Source: an uncultured Clostridia bacterium (GTDB lineage Bacteria; Bacillota; Clostridia; Christensenellales; UBA1242). From it: 12,857 bases of DNA. Shown piece after piece: positions 1-7,335 of this stretch. How positions within the stretch are numbered: position 1 is the first letter of the stretch; each line of letters opens with the position of its first letter. Both the position numbers and the translations under genes were made by a program. The stretch spans positions 1 to 12,857 of the forward strand of contig CANRLJ010000011.1 of NCBI GenBank assembly GCA_947631485.1, written 5' to 3'. A model generated the notes under the pieces. The model had not been told where the DNA came from. It made no database searches and saw only the letters and a program-made list of their open reading frames with translations.

Positions 1-3000
1 CCATCCACTGCACAATTTAATGGTATATATTGTTGAAGAGCAAGTTCTTGGTCTGCAAACACAGGGTTTGCAAATGGATATTCTTCATTTGATATCAAAG
101 CATCTGGCTGGATGCCACTTTCTGTTGCATAACTATCAAATCTGGTTGTCATCTGCACATTGCCCAGCACATTTAATCGCAAAGTGTAGTTGAACAGGCT
201 TCCCCCGTTCACATCGGTGACGGTGAAGTCTATTGGCGTGTCTCTTCCAAATGGATATGTAAACACAATGCTTGACAATGATGTGTTTACGCCGTTCTCA
301 AAGCCTATAGGAACTTCACTGTTATATGTCGAGGACGACTCGTCATAATCTCCCGTGTAGAGCGTGAACATCTTGCCTAAATCGGTTTTTTGACTGTTTG
401 TCAAACCACTTGAATAATATGAATTGCTTACTCTTATGTTGTAGTTTGCCGCTTTATCTTTCTCGGAAGAAGTGTATATAGAAATCAAATCTCTGAAATA
501 CAACTTCACATTTGTTGTCACATATTTATAAACTTGAATTACTCCAGTTTGATATTCAGTTTCTGTGACTTCGTCAAGTTCTTTCTCGTTTATCTCCACT
601 TCACCGTCATCACCGACATAGTGAGCGTAGGTTCGGGAGGTGTCCTTTTCAATTCTATCAACACCTTCGCTCTTGATGTGGAACATAATTTGGGTCTCGC
701 ACTCAATAGGTGTGCCCAAAGCACTTCCGTTTGTGGTTTGGAAATTCCACTGAGAGTCAACAACCTTCACTTTTAGGGTTGTTGTTTCTCCATCAGGAGA
801 TGTGGCACGGAAGGTGTTTCCGATGTTTGTTCTAAGTTCGTTGAAAGTGAGTATGCCAAGCGATCCGCCTCCTTCCGCCTCTTCTTCCATATAGATTCTG
901 TATCCTGTGGTTGGATCTACAGGGCGACCGTATCGGTCATACACAGTGAAAGACAACATCGTTTGCAACTGTGATATATCTCTGACAACTGTTCCGTTTT
1001 CAAAGCCATCGTCTTCAGTTCCCCAGTGTATTGTCATAGGATTGTCTGGGTCGGAATCAATAGAAATAGAAACAAGAGGCTTCTGAGATTCAAATCCTTC
1101 TGTTGGATTAAATTTGACACTTTGTGGTTGTTGATAATATATATAGAAATGGTCATTTGAAACCGGTTTTCCGTCAGTTAAAAGTTTATGTCTGACAACT
1201 GCACCATCATAATATCTAAGTTCGAGTTGCAAATATGTTCCGCTGTCAAGTTCGTTTTCCTTTGCCTTGAAGGCGTCTTCGTCAATGGAGAAAATTCCGG
1301 AATATGTCAGAGTGTCGGTGGATCCTTCTCTGTCCACAGCAGCAAGATGGGTCAATGTGACATAGTCCACATCCTTGCCCGTGGAATCTTTTGCCACAAC
1401 AGTAATCCAAGGTGTTCCGTCCTCAACAAAGTTGTTCAATCTTCCGTTTTCAAACGCCATGATGACTTTATCGTTGCTGTCAGATGTTGGCTTTTCAGTA
1501 ACATTGCTCAGCGACAAACTGAAAGTCAAAACATTTTTAGTTTGTTCCGCTCCTCCGTCTCTTTCTCTGACGATGGATGGAATATAATAGTCGCCCGTCT
1601 CTGACTCCGCTCCTGTGTTGTCGATGAGTTTTCCATATTCTTCGTCATTGACTGTGAAGGTTGGGGTCATGTTGTCGATGGAAAGCGTGCTGTCGACCGT
1701 CACCGTCTTTGCAGAACTTGTTCCTATTATTTGATATCTTCCGTCCTCATCTGTGGTGATGTCGCCGCTGGCATCCGTTCTGACAAGCATGCCAACGATT
1801 TGGAAGGTTATATTTGCAGGAAGTTCCTTCTTCACAACAAGTGTATTGCCTAAAATTTCATACAAATCGTATCCATTTTCTGCAACAGGTGCTTCCGCAA
1901 TGACAATGTTTGTTGGGCTGTTGTAATATTGTTTATAGTTCTTGGATTCCTCTGCCATCTCGCCAAAGTAGTTTGACACCTTGAAGTCCTGCATAAATTC
2001 TTCAAAAGGTTGTCCTGCACCGGTAGGCTTGATGAAGAAATATTTTACTGTTCTGTAAACATTGGTTTGTGGAGGGTCGTTCATCAAAGCACTCAGGTTT
2101 ACTCTGACAGAGTTTCCTGGGTCGGCACTGCCATCAGCACTGATGACTCTTGCAATGTTTTCAGTATCCTTCCACTCTGGGTCTTGTTGGTCTGGCAAAG
2201 ATGCGTTTACAACAAAAGTTTTTTCCTTGCTCTTTGTTTGTTCTGGAACGCCGTCAAAGGCAAAAAATGCTGACCAACCCAAAGAGGTTTCTTCAAAGAA
2301 GTTTAAGTAAAATGTCTTACTTGCAATCGTCTTGCTCGAAGACATCTCCCAATAATATTCATTAGGAGAAATTATGTTTCGTGTGTATGGCAAAATGTAG
2401 AAAAGCGTGTTTGGTTTTTCGCTGAGTGTTTGATTTATCTCTTCAAGTGTCAGAGTTTTTGGCTCGCTTATTGCAGATGTTTCGCCATCCACCTCAATTA
2501 TCCTTCCGCCATAAATATTGAAGCCAGCAAAAACTTTGGTCGTTTCATCAACAACCTCAGTAGGAATTCTTATTCCGACATTTGAAAACAGCCCGTTTAT
2601 ATAACTTGACGAGGTTGCGTTGGTGTCGGTGATTCTCAGCCCCAAAGAGCCAAAGTCGTCTTCGTCATACGCTTGATGAGCAGTCAAACGGAAGTTTTTA
2701 TCAAGCCTCATCGACAAGTTTAGGCTGTCGTTGATTATGACATCACTTATTGTCACGCTCTTCACATTTATCTTCACATCAAATGTAACAAACTTGTCTT
2801 TGTTTGCGGCAGTGCTATAGTATGACTTAAACGCAGCGTCCAACTGCTCCATTGGAGAATCCTCATTAAGTCCGCACTCCAACAAAAATGCTGCCTGATA
2901 TTCGGAGTTTTTGAAGGTGTATGCCCTCACAACTGGTGGCTCACTTGTGCCTGTGACTGAGGTGGCTTTAAATTCATTGTAGGCAAAGCCTTCCTCTTGT

Positions 3001-3686
3001 TCAATGCCCTCCATAAGAGGTTCAAAAAATGTCAGCTTTTGTTTTTGGTTGTCAGAATAAACATATCCACTCTTTTCTGGAGTAAATTTTGGGTTTATCG
3101 TAAATATGTTGTTTACCACAACATCTTGAGTTTCTCCCTCTTGCCCATTTATGCTGACCCCAAAACTGTCGTTTTCAACAGGGACGTCAGTGACAATGGT
3201 GCACGACCTATATGTGACATTTGCACTGCTAGAACGCACATAAAGAGTGGAAATTCCTCCGTTTATCCACTCATCATTGTTTCTATCTGGTGCAAGTTCA
3301 ACCAAAAATGATGTGCCAAGTTGCACCTTTTGTTTTACTATGATTGTTCCATCTGTTATGTAGCCTGGTCTGTTTTCAACATCTCTCTGCACGCTTTGGG
3401 AAAAGTAAAGTGTAAGGTCTCTTTCGGTGACATCCTCAACGCTGGTCTGAACTTGAAGGCGGAAGTCTGAGGACATATAAAAAGTTGGAGTTTGGTCTGC
3501 GCCCTCTTTGTGCCCAAGCCCATCCATCAAAACAAAGGTCAGGTCATCGCCAGGTGCCACGCCCTTATTTGAAAAATCTCCACGAATATACAAAACAAGC
3601 ACTGTTGCCCCAACAATGGCAACCAGCCCTGCGAAAACCAAAAACAATGTAAACCACAAACTTAGAGCTCCATGTTTTTTTCTCAT
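1..3686 (-). CDS. Very large exported surface protein, C-terminus beyond window edge
   Basis: I see one uninterrupted minus-strand frame of 1,228 codons that reaches the left edge without a stop, so the gene is C-terminally cut by the window. The N-terminus (MRKKHGALSLWF..., hydrophobic residues about 7-34, then IRGDFSN) is a signal peptide or signal anchor. The rest is a long acidic, Thr/Ser/Asn/Asp-rich, Cys-poor (about four Cys) beta-type sequence with no catalytic motif that I recognise. It resembles the extracellular Ig-like stalk proteins of gut Clostridia, but that is inference. A short motif FENG recurs at residues 745-748, 895-898 and 1129-1132 and may mark repeated modules. Start choice: ATG at 3686 has only a poor ribosome site. 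An in-frame GTG two codons upstream (3692-3690) sits 6 nt after AAGGA (3703-3699) and may be the real start. The gene stands alone, divergent from the 3926 gene. Function unknown; surface location fairly sure. Confidence 0.85.
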   Translation of the reverse strand, partial: MRKKHGALSLWFTLFLVFAGLVAIVGATVLVLYIRGDFSNKGVAPGDDLTFVLMDGLGHKEGADQTPTFYMSSDFRLQVQTSVEDVTERDLTLYFSQSVQRDVENRPGYITDGTIIVKQKVQLGTSFLVELAPDRNNDEWINGGISTLYVRSSSANVTYRSCTIVTDVPVENDSFGVSINGQEGETQDVVVNNIFTINPKFTPEKSGYVYSDNQKQKLTFFEPLMEGIEQEEGFAYNEFKATSVTGTSEPPVVRAYTFKNSEYQAAFLLECGLNEDSPMEQLDAAFKSYYSTAANKDKFVTFDVKINVKSVTISDVIINDSLNLSMRLDKNFRLTAHQAYDEDDFGSLGLRITDTNATSSSYINGLFSNVGIRIPTEVVDETTKVFAGFNIYGGRIIEVDGETSAISEPKTLTLEEINQTLSEKPNTLFYILPYTRNIISPNEYYWEMSSSKTIASKTFYLNFFEETSLGWSAFFAFDGVPEQTKSKEKTFVVNASLPDQQDPEWKDTENIARVISADGSADPGNSVRVNLSALMNDPPQTNVYRTVKYFFIKPTGAGQPFEEFMQDFKVSNYFGEMAEESKNYKQYYNSPTNIVIAEAPVAENGYDLYEILGNTLVVKKELPANITFQIVGMLVRTDASGDITTDEDGRYQIIGTSSAKTVTVDSTLSIDNMTPTFTVNDEEYGKLIDNTGAESETGDYYIPSIVRERDGGAEQTKNVLTFSLSLSNVTEKPTSDSNDKVIMAFENGRLNNFVEDGTPWITVVAKDSTGKDVDYVTLTHLAAVDREGSTDTLTYSGIFSIDEDAFKAKENELDSGTYLQLELRYYDGAVVRHKLLTDGKPVSNDHFYIYYQQPQSVKFNPTEGFESQKPLVSISIDSDPDNPMTIHWGTEDDGFENGTVVRDISQLQTMLSFTVYDRYGRPVDPTTGYRIYMEEEAEGGGSLGILTFNELRTNIGNTFRATSPDGETTTLKVKVVDSQWNFQTTNGSALGTPIECETQIMFHIKSEGVDRIEKDTSRTYAHYVGDDGEVEINEKELDEVTETEYQTGVIQVYKYVTTNVKLYFRDLISIYTSSEKDKAANYNIRVSNSYYSSGLTNSQKTDLGKMFTLYTGDYDESSSTYNSEVPIGFENGVNTSLSSIVFTYPFGRDTPIDFTVTDVNGGSLFNYTLRLNVLGNVQMTTRFDSYATESGIQPDALISNEEYPFANPVFADQELALQQYIPLNCAVD

Positions 3687-3765
3687 ATACACCCCGTTTC
3701 CTTAACCTTTTTAAACCAGTAAGAATATTGTCTGCGAAAAAATGTTTAAAAATTCAAATTTGAGG

Positions 3766-3786
3766 AAATTAAAATAATTTTAATTT
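3766..3786. repeat. Perfect 21-bp AT palindrome in the divergent intergenic region
   Basis: A 10-bp arm AAATTAAAAT, one central base, and its exact reverse complement ATTTTAATTT lie between the two divergent genes, inside the predicted leader of the surface-protein gene. It has no G or C and no T-run beyond its own arms. It could be a regulator site or a weak hairpin, or simply chance in AT-rich DNA. Confidence 0.4.
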
Positions 3787-3804
3787 AATTTCTCTCATGT
3801 ATAT

Positions 3805-3834
3805 ATAATACAACTTTTCGACATTTTTACGCAA
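3805..3834 (-). promoter_or_regulatory. Weak candidate promoter for the surface-protein gene
   Basis: On the minus strand TTGCGT (3834-3829) is followed after 18 bp by TATTAT (3810-3805). This would give a leader of about 110 nt before the start at 3686. The -35 match is partial and the region is very AT-rich, so other -10 choices (TATATA nearby) are possible. Confidence 0.35.
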
Positions 3835-3890
3835 GTAAAAAAAGAATAAAAATAAATATTTATAATTTTATTTTTGAAGATTATTTTGAC

Positions 3891-3919
3891 TTGACAGAAA
3901 ATTATTTTTCAGTTATAAT
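3891..3919 (+). promoter_or_regulatory. Consensus sigma-A promoter of the 3926 gene/ABC-F unit, probably leaderless
   Basis: A perfect TTGACA (3891-3896), a 17-bp spacer and a perfect TATAAT (3914-3919) are visible. Transcription normally begins about 7 nt after the -10 box, which is 3926, exactly the A of the ATG. There is no room for a ribosome binding site, so the message should begin at the start codon. Confidence 0.85.
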
Positions 3920-3925
3920 TGAACT

Positions 3926-4681
3926 ATGAAAAAAATAGTGAATAATTACTACGATGTTTACAATTTTTTAAACATCATAAATCGAAAACTCGGCAAACTT
4001 TTCAAACTGACAAAATACAGCCCTTTGCCAGAGGGTTTCACAATCACCGAAGAAAACATGACCGAACTTTTGCTGATTGACCAGATAAAAGATGACAATG
4101 TCATGCCGTTTTTTGCGGGTCAAGAAAAGAAAAACATCAAAAAACTCTTCAAAAACGGCCTAAAAAACTGCAAATATGTCATCAAGCATCAGCCTTTCAA
4201 GAAATATTGCTCTGAAGAGTTTTCCACAAGAATTCGCGTGTATTTCAACATAAGAAAAGACATGTTTGACATAATCCTAAAAGATTTCAACGCTCAAGAC
4301 GCAGACGAAGTGCAATTTTATAGAGATTGCTACAACATAAACCCCGTCCTTGGGCGTGCAATGGATGTTTTGTATGAGACCCACGTTGACTTTGACAAAC
4401 TTTTTGATGGCTTGGAGGAAAAATACACCCTTGCATATCAACAGAAGATAAAATCGCTGAATAAGAAAGAGCAAAAGCAAATTGAAAAAGTTGCAAAACA
4501 AGACCTTCAAAATCAAGTTCAGCAAAACAGGCAAAAATCAGCAAAAGATCAAAACAACCGAAAAAACATCGAAAAAATCGCAAAAAATCAGCAAAAAACT
4601 GAAAAAAATCGCGAAATTCAAAAAATCCGTGATGAAAAAAATGCCAAGAGGCAAACCACAAAAAACAAAAATAAGGAGTAG
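3926..4681 (+). CDS. Unknown protein with Lys/Gln/Asn-rich tail, co-transcribed with ABC-F
   Basis: 251 residues; I do not recognise the family. Residues 1-170 look like a folded soluble domain with mixed charge and aromatic residues (C82, C95, C135; acidic patch near 123-130). Residues about 173-251 are low-complexity and strongly basic, rich in K, Q, N, E and R, with a recurring unit (IEKVAKQ at 186-192, IEKIAKN at 215-221). They read as a long charged helix or a disordered nucleic-acid-binding tail. There is no signal peptide or membrane segment. The ATG sits 7 nt from a perfect -10 box and has no Shine-Dalgarno; the next Met is residue 45 and also lacks one, so the first ATG is kept. The gene ends 2 nt before the ABC-F start, and its last codons carry the ABC-F ribosome site (AAGGAG, 4673-4678), implying translational coupling. 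A role near the ribosome is inference only. Confidence 0.8.
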   Translation: MKKIVNNYYDVYNFLNIINRKLGKLFKLTKYSPLPEGFTITEENMTELLLIDQIKDDNVMPFFAGQEKKNIKKLFKNGLKNCKYVIKHQPFKKYCSEEFSTRIRVYFNIRKDMFDIILKDFNAQDADEVQFYRDCYNINPVLGRAMDVLYETHVDFDKLFDGLEEKYTLAYQQKIKSLNKKEQKQIEKVAKQDLQNQVQQNRQKSAKDQNNRKNIEKIAKNQQKTEKNREIQKIRDEKNAKRQTTKNKNKE

Positions 4682-4683
4682 TC

Positions 4684-6258
4684 ATGATTCAGGCTGTCAA
4701 TGTTTCACTTGCATTTGGTGGAAGGTCGCTGTATAAAGAAGTCAATTTAAAGTTTACAAAAGGAAACTGCTATGGCATCATTGGTGCAAATGGTGCTGGA
4801 AAGTCCACCTTTTTAAAGATTTTGACTGGTGAAATAGAGCCAAACACCGGCGAAATACTAATTTCTCCTGGCGAAAGGATGTCTGTTTTGGAGCAAAACC
4901 AAAACAAATACGACAACGAAACCGTCCTGGATACTGTTTTGCTGGGTCACAAAAGGCTTATGGAGATACAAAAAGAGAAAGACGAACTCTATGCCAAACC
5001 AGATTTTAGCGAAGCCGATGGCATACGTGCTGGGGAATTGGAGACGGAGTTTGCCGAACTTGGTGGCTGGGAGGCTGATGGCGAAGCAAAGTCACTTTTG
5101 CAAAGTTTGGGCGTTGATGAAGGGCTGTTTTACGAACAGATGGCAAATATAGACGCAAAAGTAAAGGTGAAGGTGTTGCTGGCACAGGCTTTGTTTGGAA
5201 ATCCGGACATTTTGATATTGGACGAGCCCACAAACAACTTGGATTTTAAAACAATTAGATGGCTTGAAAACTTTTTGTTGGATTTTGAAAATATCGTCAT
5301 CATCGTTTCGCACAATCGACACTTTTTAAACAAGGTTTGCACACATATCTGCGATGTGGACTTTGGACAAATAAATATGTATCTTGGCAACTATGACTTT
5401 TGGTATGAAACAAGCCAACTGCTTGCAAGACAAGCAAAGGAACAAAACAAAAAGGCAGAGCAGCGTGCAAAAGAACTTAAGGATTTCATCGCAAGATTCT
5501 CGGCAAATGCGTCAAAAAGCAAACAAGCCACAAGCAGAAAGAAGGAGTTGGAAAAACTGACCCTTGAGGACTTTAAACCTTCCTCTCGAAAATATCCATA
5601 TGTGGACTTTAAATATGAGCAAGAAATCGGCAAAGAAATTCTGAAAGTTGAAAATTTGACCAAGAAAGGCATGTTTAAAAATTTGTCTTTCACAGTGGAA
5701 CATGACCAAAAAATCGTGTTTTTATCAAAAAATAGTCAGGTTTTGACAACTTTGTTCAATATTTTGGCAGGAAAAGAGTCCGCAGACAGTGGAGAGTTCA
5801 GATTTGGCAAAACGATAAAATATTCCTATCTGCCACAAGACAACAGAGAGTTTTTTGAAAACTGTCACCTGAGCGTTGTGGACTGGCTGAGGCAATATTC
5901 CAAAGATAAAACAGAAAGTTATGTCAGAGGCTGGCTTGGAAGGATGTTGTTTTCTGGTGAAGAAAGTTTGAAAGAGGTCAGTGTCTTGTCTGGAGGAGAA
6001 AGAGTCAGATGCATGCTGGCAAAACTGATGCTTGAAAGCGGAAACTTTTTGATTTTGGATGAGCCAACAAACCACCTCGACCTTGAAAGCATAACATCTT
6101 TGAACAAAGGCATGATAAACTTTAAGGGTGCAATGATTTTTGCAACAGGCGACCAAGAGATAATTGAAACCGTGGCAAATCGAATAATTGACATTGTTGA
6201 TGGAAACACAATCATTGACAAACAAATGTCTTATGAAGAATATATGGAAGGGCGTTGA
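4684..6258 (+). CDS. ABC-F family ATPase (YbiT/YkpA-like) with one degenerate ATP site
   Basis: 524 residues with two ABC domains and no transmembrane segments, as in ABC-F proteins that act on the ribosome. NBD1 has Walker A GANGAGKST (34-42), Walker B/D-loop LILDEPTNNLD (177-187) and H-switch SHNRHF (209-214). Its signature, normally LSGGEK, reads IDAKVK (156-161) with no gap in the flanking alignment. The inter-domain linker around residues 268-310 (DFIARFSANASKSKQATSRK) is typical of the YbiT/YkpA subgroup. NBD2 has signature LSGGE (435-439) and Walker B DEPTNHLD (459-466). Its Walker A is SKNSQVLTT (348-356), with Leu354 at the catalytic lysine position, and its H-switch is TGDQ (488-491) with no histidine. 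The intact elements make one complete composite site; the lost ones all fall in the other. The start is set by AAGGAG 5 nt upstream. Housekeeping translation factor versus antibiotic resistance cannot be decided; nothing specific points to resistance. Confidence 0.95.
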   Translation: MIQAVNVSLAFGGRSLYKEVNLKFTKGNCYGIIGANGAGKSTFLKILTGEIEPNTGEILISPGERMSVLEQNQNKYDNETVLDTVLLGHKRLMEIQKEKDELYAKPDFSEADGIRAGELETEFAELGGWEADGEAKSLLQSLGVDEGLFYEQMANIDAKVKVKVLLAQALFGNPDILILDEPTNNLDFKTIRWLENFLLDFENIVIIVSHNRHFLNKVCTHICDVDFGQINMYLGNYDFWYETSQLLARQAKEQNKKAEQRAKELKDFIARFSANASKSKQATSRKKELEKLTLEDFKPSSRKYPYVDFKYEQEIGKEILKVENLTKKGMFKNLSFTVEHDQKIVFLSKNSQVLTTLFNILAGKESADSGEFRFGKTIKYSYLPQDNREFFENCHLSVVDWLRQYSKDKTESYVRGWLGRMLFSGEESLKEVSVLSGGERVRCMLAKLMLESGNFLILDEPTNHLDLESITSLNKGMINFKGAMIFATGDQEIIETVANRIIDIVDGNTIIDKQMSYEEYMEGR

Positions 6259-6276
6259 TAAAACGCTCTTTTTTTT
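6249..6276 (+). terminator. Intrinsic terminator overlapping the ABC-F stop codon
   Basis: The stem AGGGCGTT (6249-6256) pairs with AACGCTCT (6262-6269), 8 bp with one G-U, across loop GATAA, followed by a run of T to 6276. The TGA stop (6256-6258) lies inside the hairpin, so terminating ribosomes would cover part of the stem. Confidence 0.85.
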
Positions 6277-6411
6277 GCAAAAAAATCAAAAATAAATCAT
6301 TTTTTTCGCCTGATTTTATGGAATTTTTAGCATTTTTTATTATTTTTTTATTTTTTCGTTTTTTTTACAAATATTTTTTATCTTTTTTATAAAAAATAAT
6401 CAATTTTACTA
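6277..6411. other. Very AT-rich, T-tract-rich spacer without a gene
   Basis: This 135-nt stretch is made mostly of A and T runs on the plus strand, including many runs of six to eight T, with an 8-bp AAAAAAAT/ATTTTTTT inverted repeat near its left end. I see no ORF or RNA gene. It may add termination or act as an UP element/curved DNA for the promoter at 6412. Confidence 0.6.
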
Positions 6412-6440
6412 TTGACTAATGACAGGTTTTATGTTATACT
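6412..6440 (+). promoter_or_regulatory. Promoter of the 6468 membrane-protein gene
   Basis: TTGACT (6412-6417), 17-bp spacer and TATACT (6435-6440). The predicted start near 6447 leaves a leader of about 20 nt holding the ribosome site TAAGGAG (6451-6457). Confidence 0.8.
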
Positions 6441-6467
6441 GCCCATCTGTTAAGGAGAAATTTCACA

Positions 6468-7124
6468 ATGAGACTTATTTCAAACGAACAAGCCAAAACA
6501 AACAAAGAGGTGCATGCGGACTACAAAAGAACAGAACGATTCTTGAAGGACTATCCATCTCAAATTGAGTTTTTGGAAAAATCAGGAGGATGGTGCAATG
6601 TCTCAAAGAAAAGAAAGAGATGCCTTGCTCTTGCAACAATCTTGACGGTTGTTGGTGTTGTGGTTGGCTCACTTTCATATCTTGTGCTCAAAGACACCGT
6701 TGAAAGACAAGAACAGGGAACAGAAATTCTTGCCGACCTTGGCTACTATCCAGCAAACCACAATCATAAGATTGAAGAACAGATGAGGCTTCTTCAAGAA
6801 CGCGAAAGTGGGAAGACAAGTGACGAAGCGTTTTCGCAGGAGATGAAGGAAATCCCGGATCTTGACCCATATGCATATGTTCGGACGTATGGCACTGAGG
6901 AACAAATTCACGACTTTGACCGCTCAGGTTACAACGAGACCGCCGGCGCTTGGGCTATTTGCACAATTTTGTTTGCTTCATGCCTGACCGCGGCTGAGGG
7001 CTTGGCAATTGCAACTCAAACTCCAAGCGAAGCACAGGCATATTTTTCAAACAATGACGCAATGTCTTTCATCACAGGAAAGGGCCCTCACCCAATTGAC
7101 GGAAGCCGCTGCATTGAAGATTAG
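6468..7124 (+). CDS. Unknown protein with two membrane segments
   Basis: 218 residues, family not recognised. A charged N-terminal part (1-50) ends in KKRKR, followed by a hydrophobic segment at about 52-74. A polar, acidic stretch (75-157) contains a short helical, Glu-rich piece (about 102-127). A second hydrophobic segment lies at about 159-182 (AGAWAICTILFASCLTAAEG), then a short polar C-terminus. The positive-inside rule predicts both termini in the cytoplasm and the 75-157 loop outside. There is no cleavable signal peptide and no known motif. The start is set by AAGGAG (6452-6457), 10 nt upstream. The gene has its own promoter and sits between the ABC-F terminator and the glyS T-box, so it is probably monocistronic. 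No clear terminator follows it; the next promoter begins 20 nt after the stop. Confidence 0.8.
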   Translation: MRLISNEQAKTNKEVHADYKRTERFLKDYPSQIEFLEKSGGWCNVSKKRKRCLALATILTVVGVVVGSLSYLVLKDTVERQEQGTEILADLGYYPANHNHKIEEQMRLLQERESGKTSDEAFSQEMKEIPDLDPYAYVRTYGTEEQIHDFDRSGYNETAGAWAICTILFASCLTAAEGLAIATQTPSEAQAYFSNNDAMSFITGKGPHPIDGSRCIED

Positions 7125-7136
7125 TTGAAATTTCAA
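7125..7136. repeat. 12-bp perfect palindrome before the glyS promoter
   Basis: TTGAAATTTCAA starts right after the stop codon of the upstream gene and ends 8 bp before the -35 box at 7145. It is too short and lacks a T-tract for a terminator; an operator role is possible but unsupported. Confidence 0.4.
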
Positions 7137-7144
7137 TAAAATTC

Positions 7145-7173
7145 TTGACTTTTATCGTCAAAATACATAAAAT
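7145..7173 (+). promoter_or_regulatory. glyS promoter
   Basis: TTGACT (7145-7150), 17-bp spacer, TAAAAT (7168-7173). The start would be near 7180, just before the T-box leader, which limits that leader to about 155 nt up to the glyS start codon. Confidence 0.8.
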
Positions 7174-7180
7174 ATATCTA

Positions 7181-7316
7181 GCAATGACGGAATTGGCAAC
7201 TCCCGAGCAAACGCTTGTCGGCGTAAAGACAGCAAATGAGATGAGTTTTACTCATGAATTAGGGTGGAACAGCGAAGAAATATCGCCCCTATGCAGAAGG
7301 TGCATAGGGATTTTTT
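7181..7316 (+). promoter_or_regulatory. Compact glycine T-box riboswitch controlling glyS
   Basis: The T-box sequence AGGGTGGAACAGCG (7261-7274) is clear. Its antiterminator pairs AGGG (7261-7264) with CCCT (7287-7290) and GCG (7272-7274) with CGC (7284-7286), leaving the tRNA-acceptor bulge TGGAACA. The base after TGG is A, which suits discriminator U73, usual for bacterial tRNA-Gly. A stem III hairpin ATGAG/CTCAT (7241-7245/7251-7255) precedes it. The competing terminator shares CCCT. Uncharged tRNA-Gly should stabilise the antiterminator and let glyS be transcribed. Unusually, only about 60 nt precede stem III. A small hairpin CGGA (7188-7191)/TCCCG (7201-7205, one bulged C) presents GGC (7195-7197) followed by A in its loop, a plausible Gly specifier. 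A second GGC (7220-7222) is an alternative. T-box identity is sure; the stem I fold is tentative. Confidence 0.92.
7287..7316 (+). terminator. Regulated terminator of the glyS T-box
   Basis: A perfect 9-bp stem CCCTATGCA/TGCATAGGG (7287-7295/7301-7309) with loop GAAGG is followed by A and six T. Its left arm contains the CCCT needed by the antiterminator, so the two structures are mutually exclusive. Confidence 0.93.
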
Positions 7317-7335
7317 GTTTTTAAAGGAGGTTTGT

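Noticed and set aside
534..3705. Several plus-strand open frames of 65-138 codons opposite the surface-protein gene
   Set aside because: They lie antisense to one continuous minus-strand frame, lack ribosome sites, and have shadow-like composition.
5725..6225. Minus-strand open frame of 166 codons opposite the ABC-F gene
   Set aside because: It is the antisense shadow of the conserved NBD2; no promoter or ribosome site.
6277..6411. A/T runs as a possible replication origin or repeat array
   Set aside because: No DnaA-box-like set or ordered repeat units; it looks like ordinary AT-rich intergenic DNA.
7264..7335. Extended N-terminus of glyS starting inside the T-box
   Set aside because: Those 24 codons cover the antiterminator and terminator; the perfect AAAGGAGG sits just before ATG 7336, and the family N-terminus starts there.
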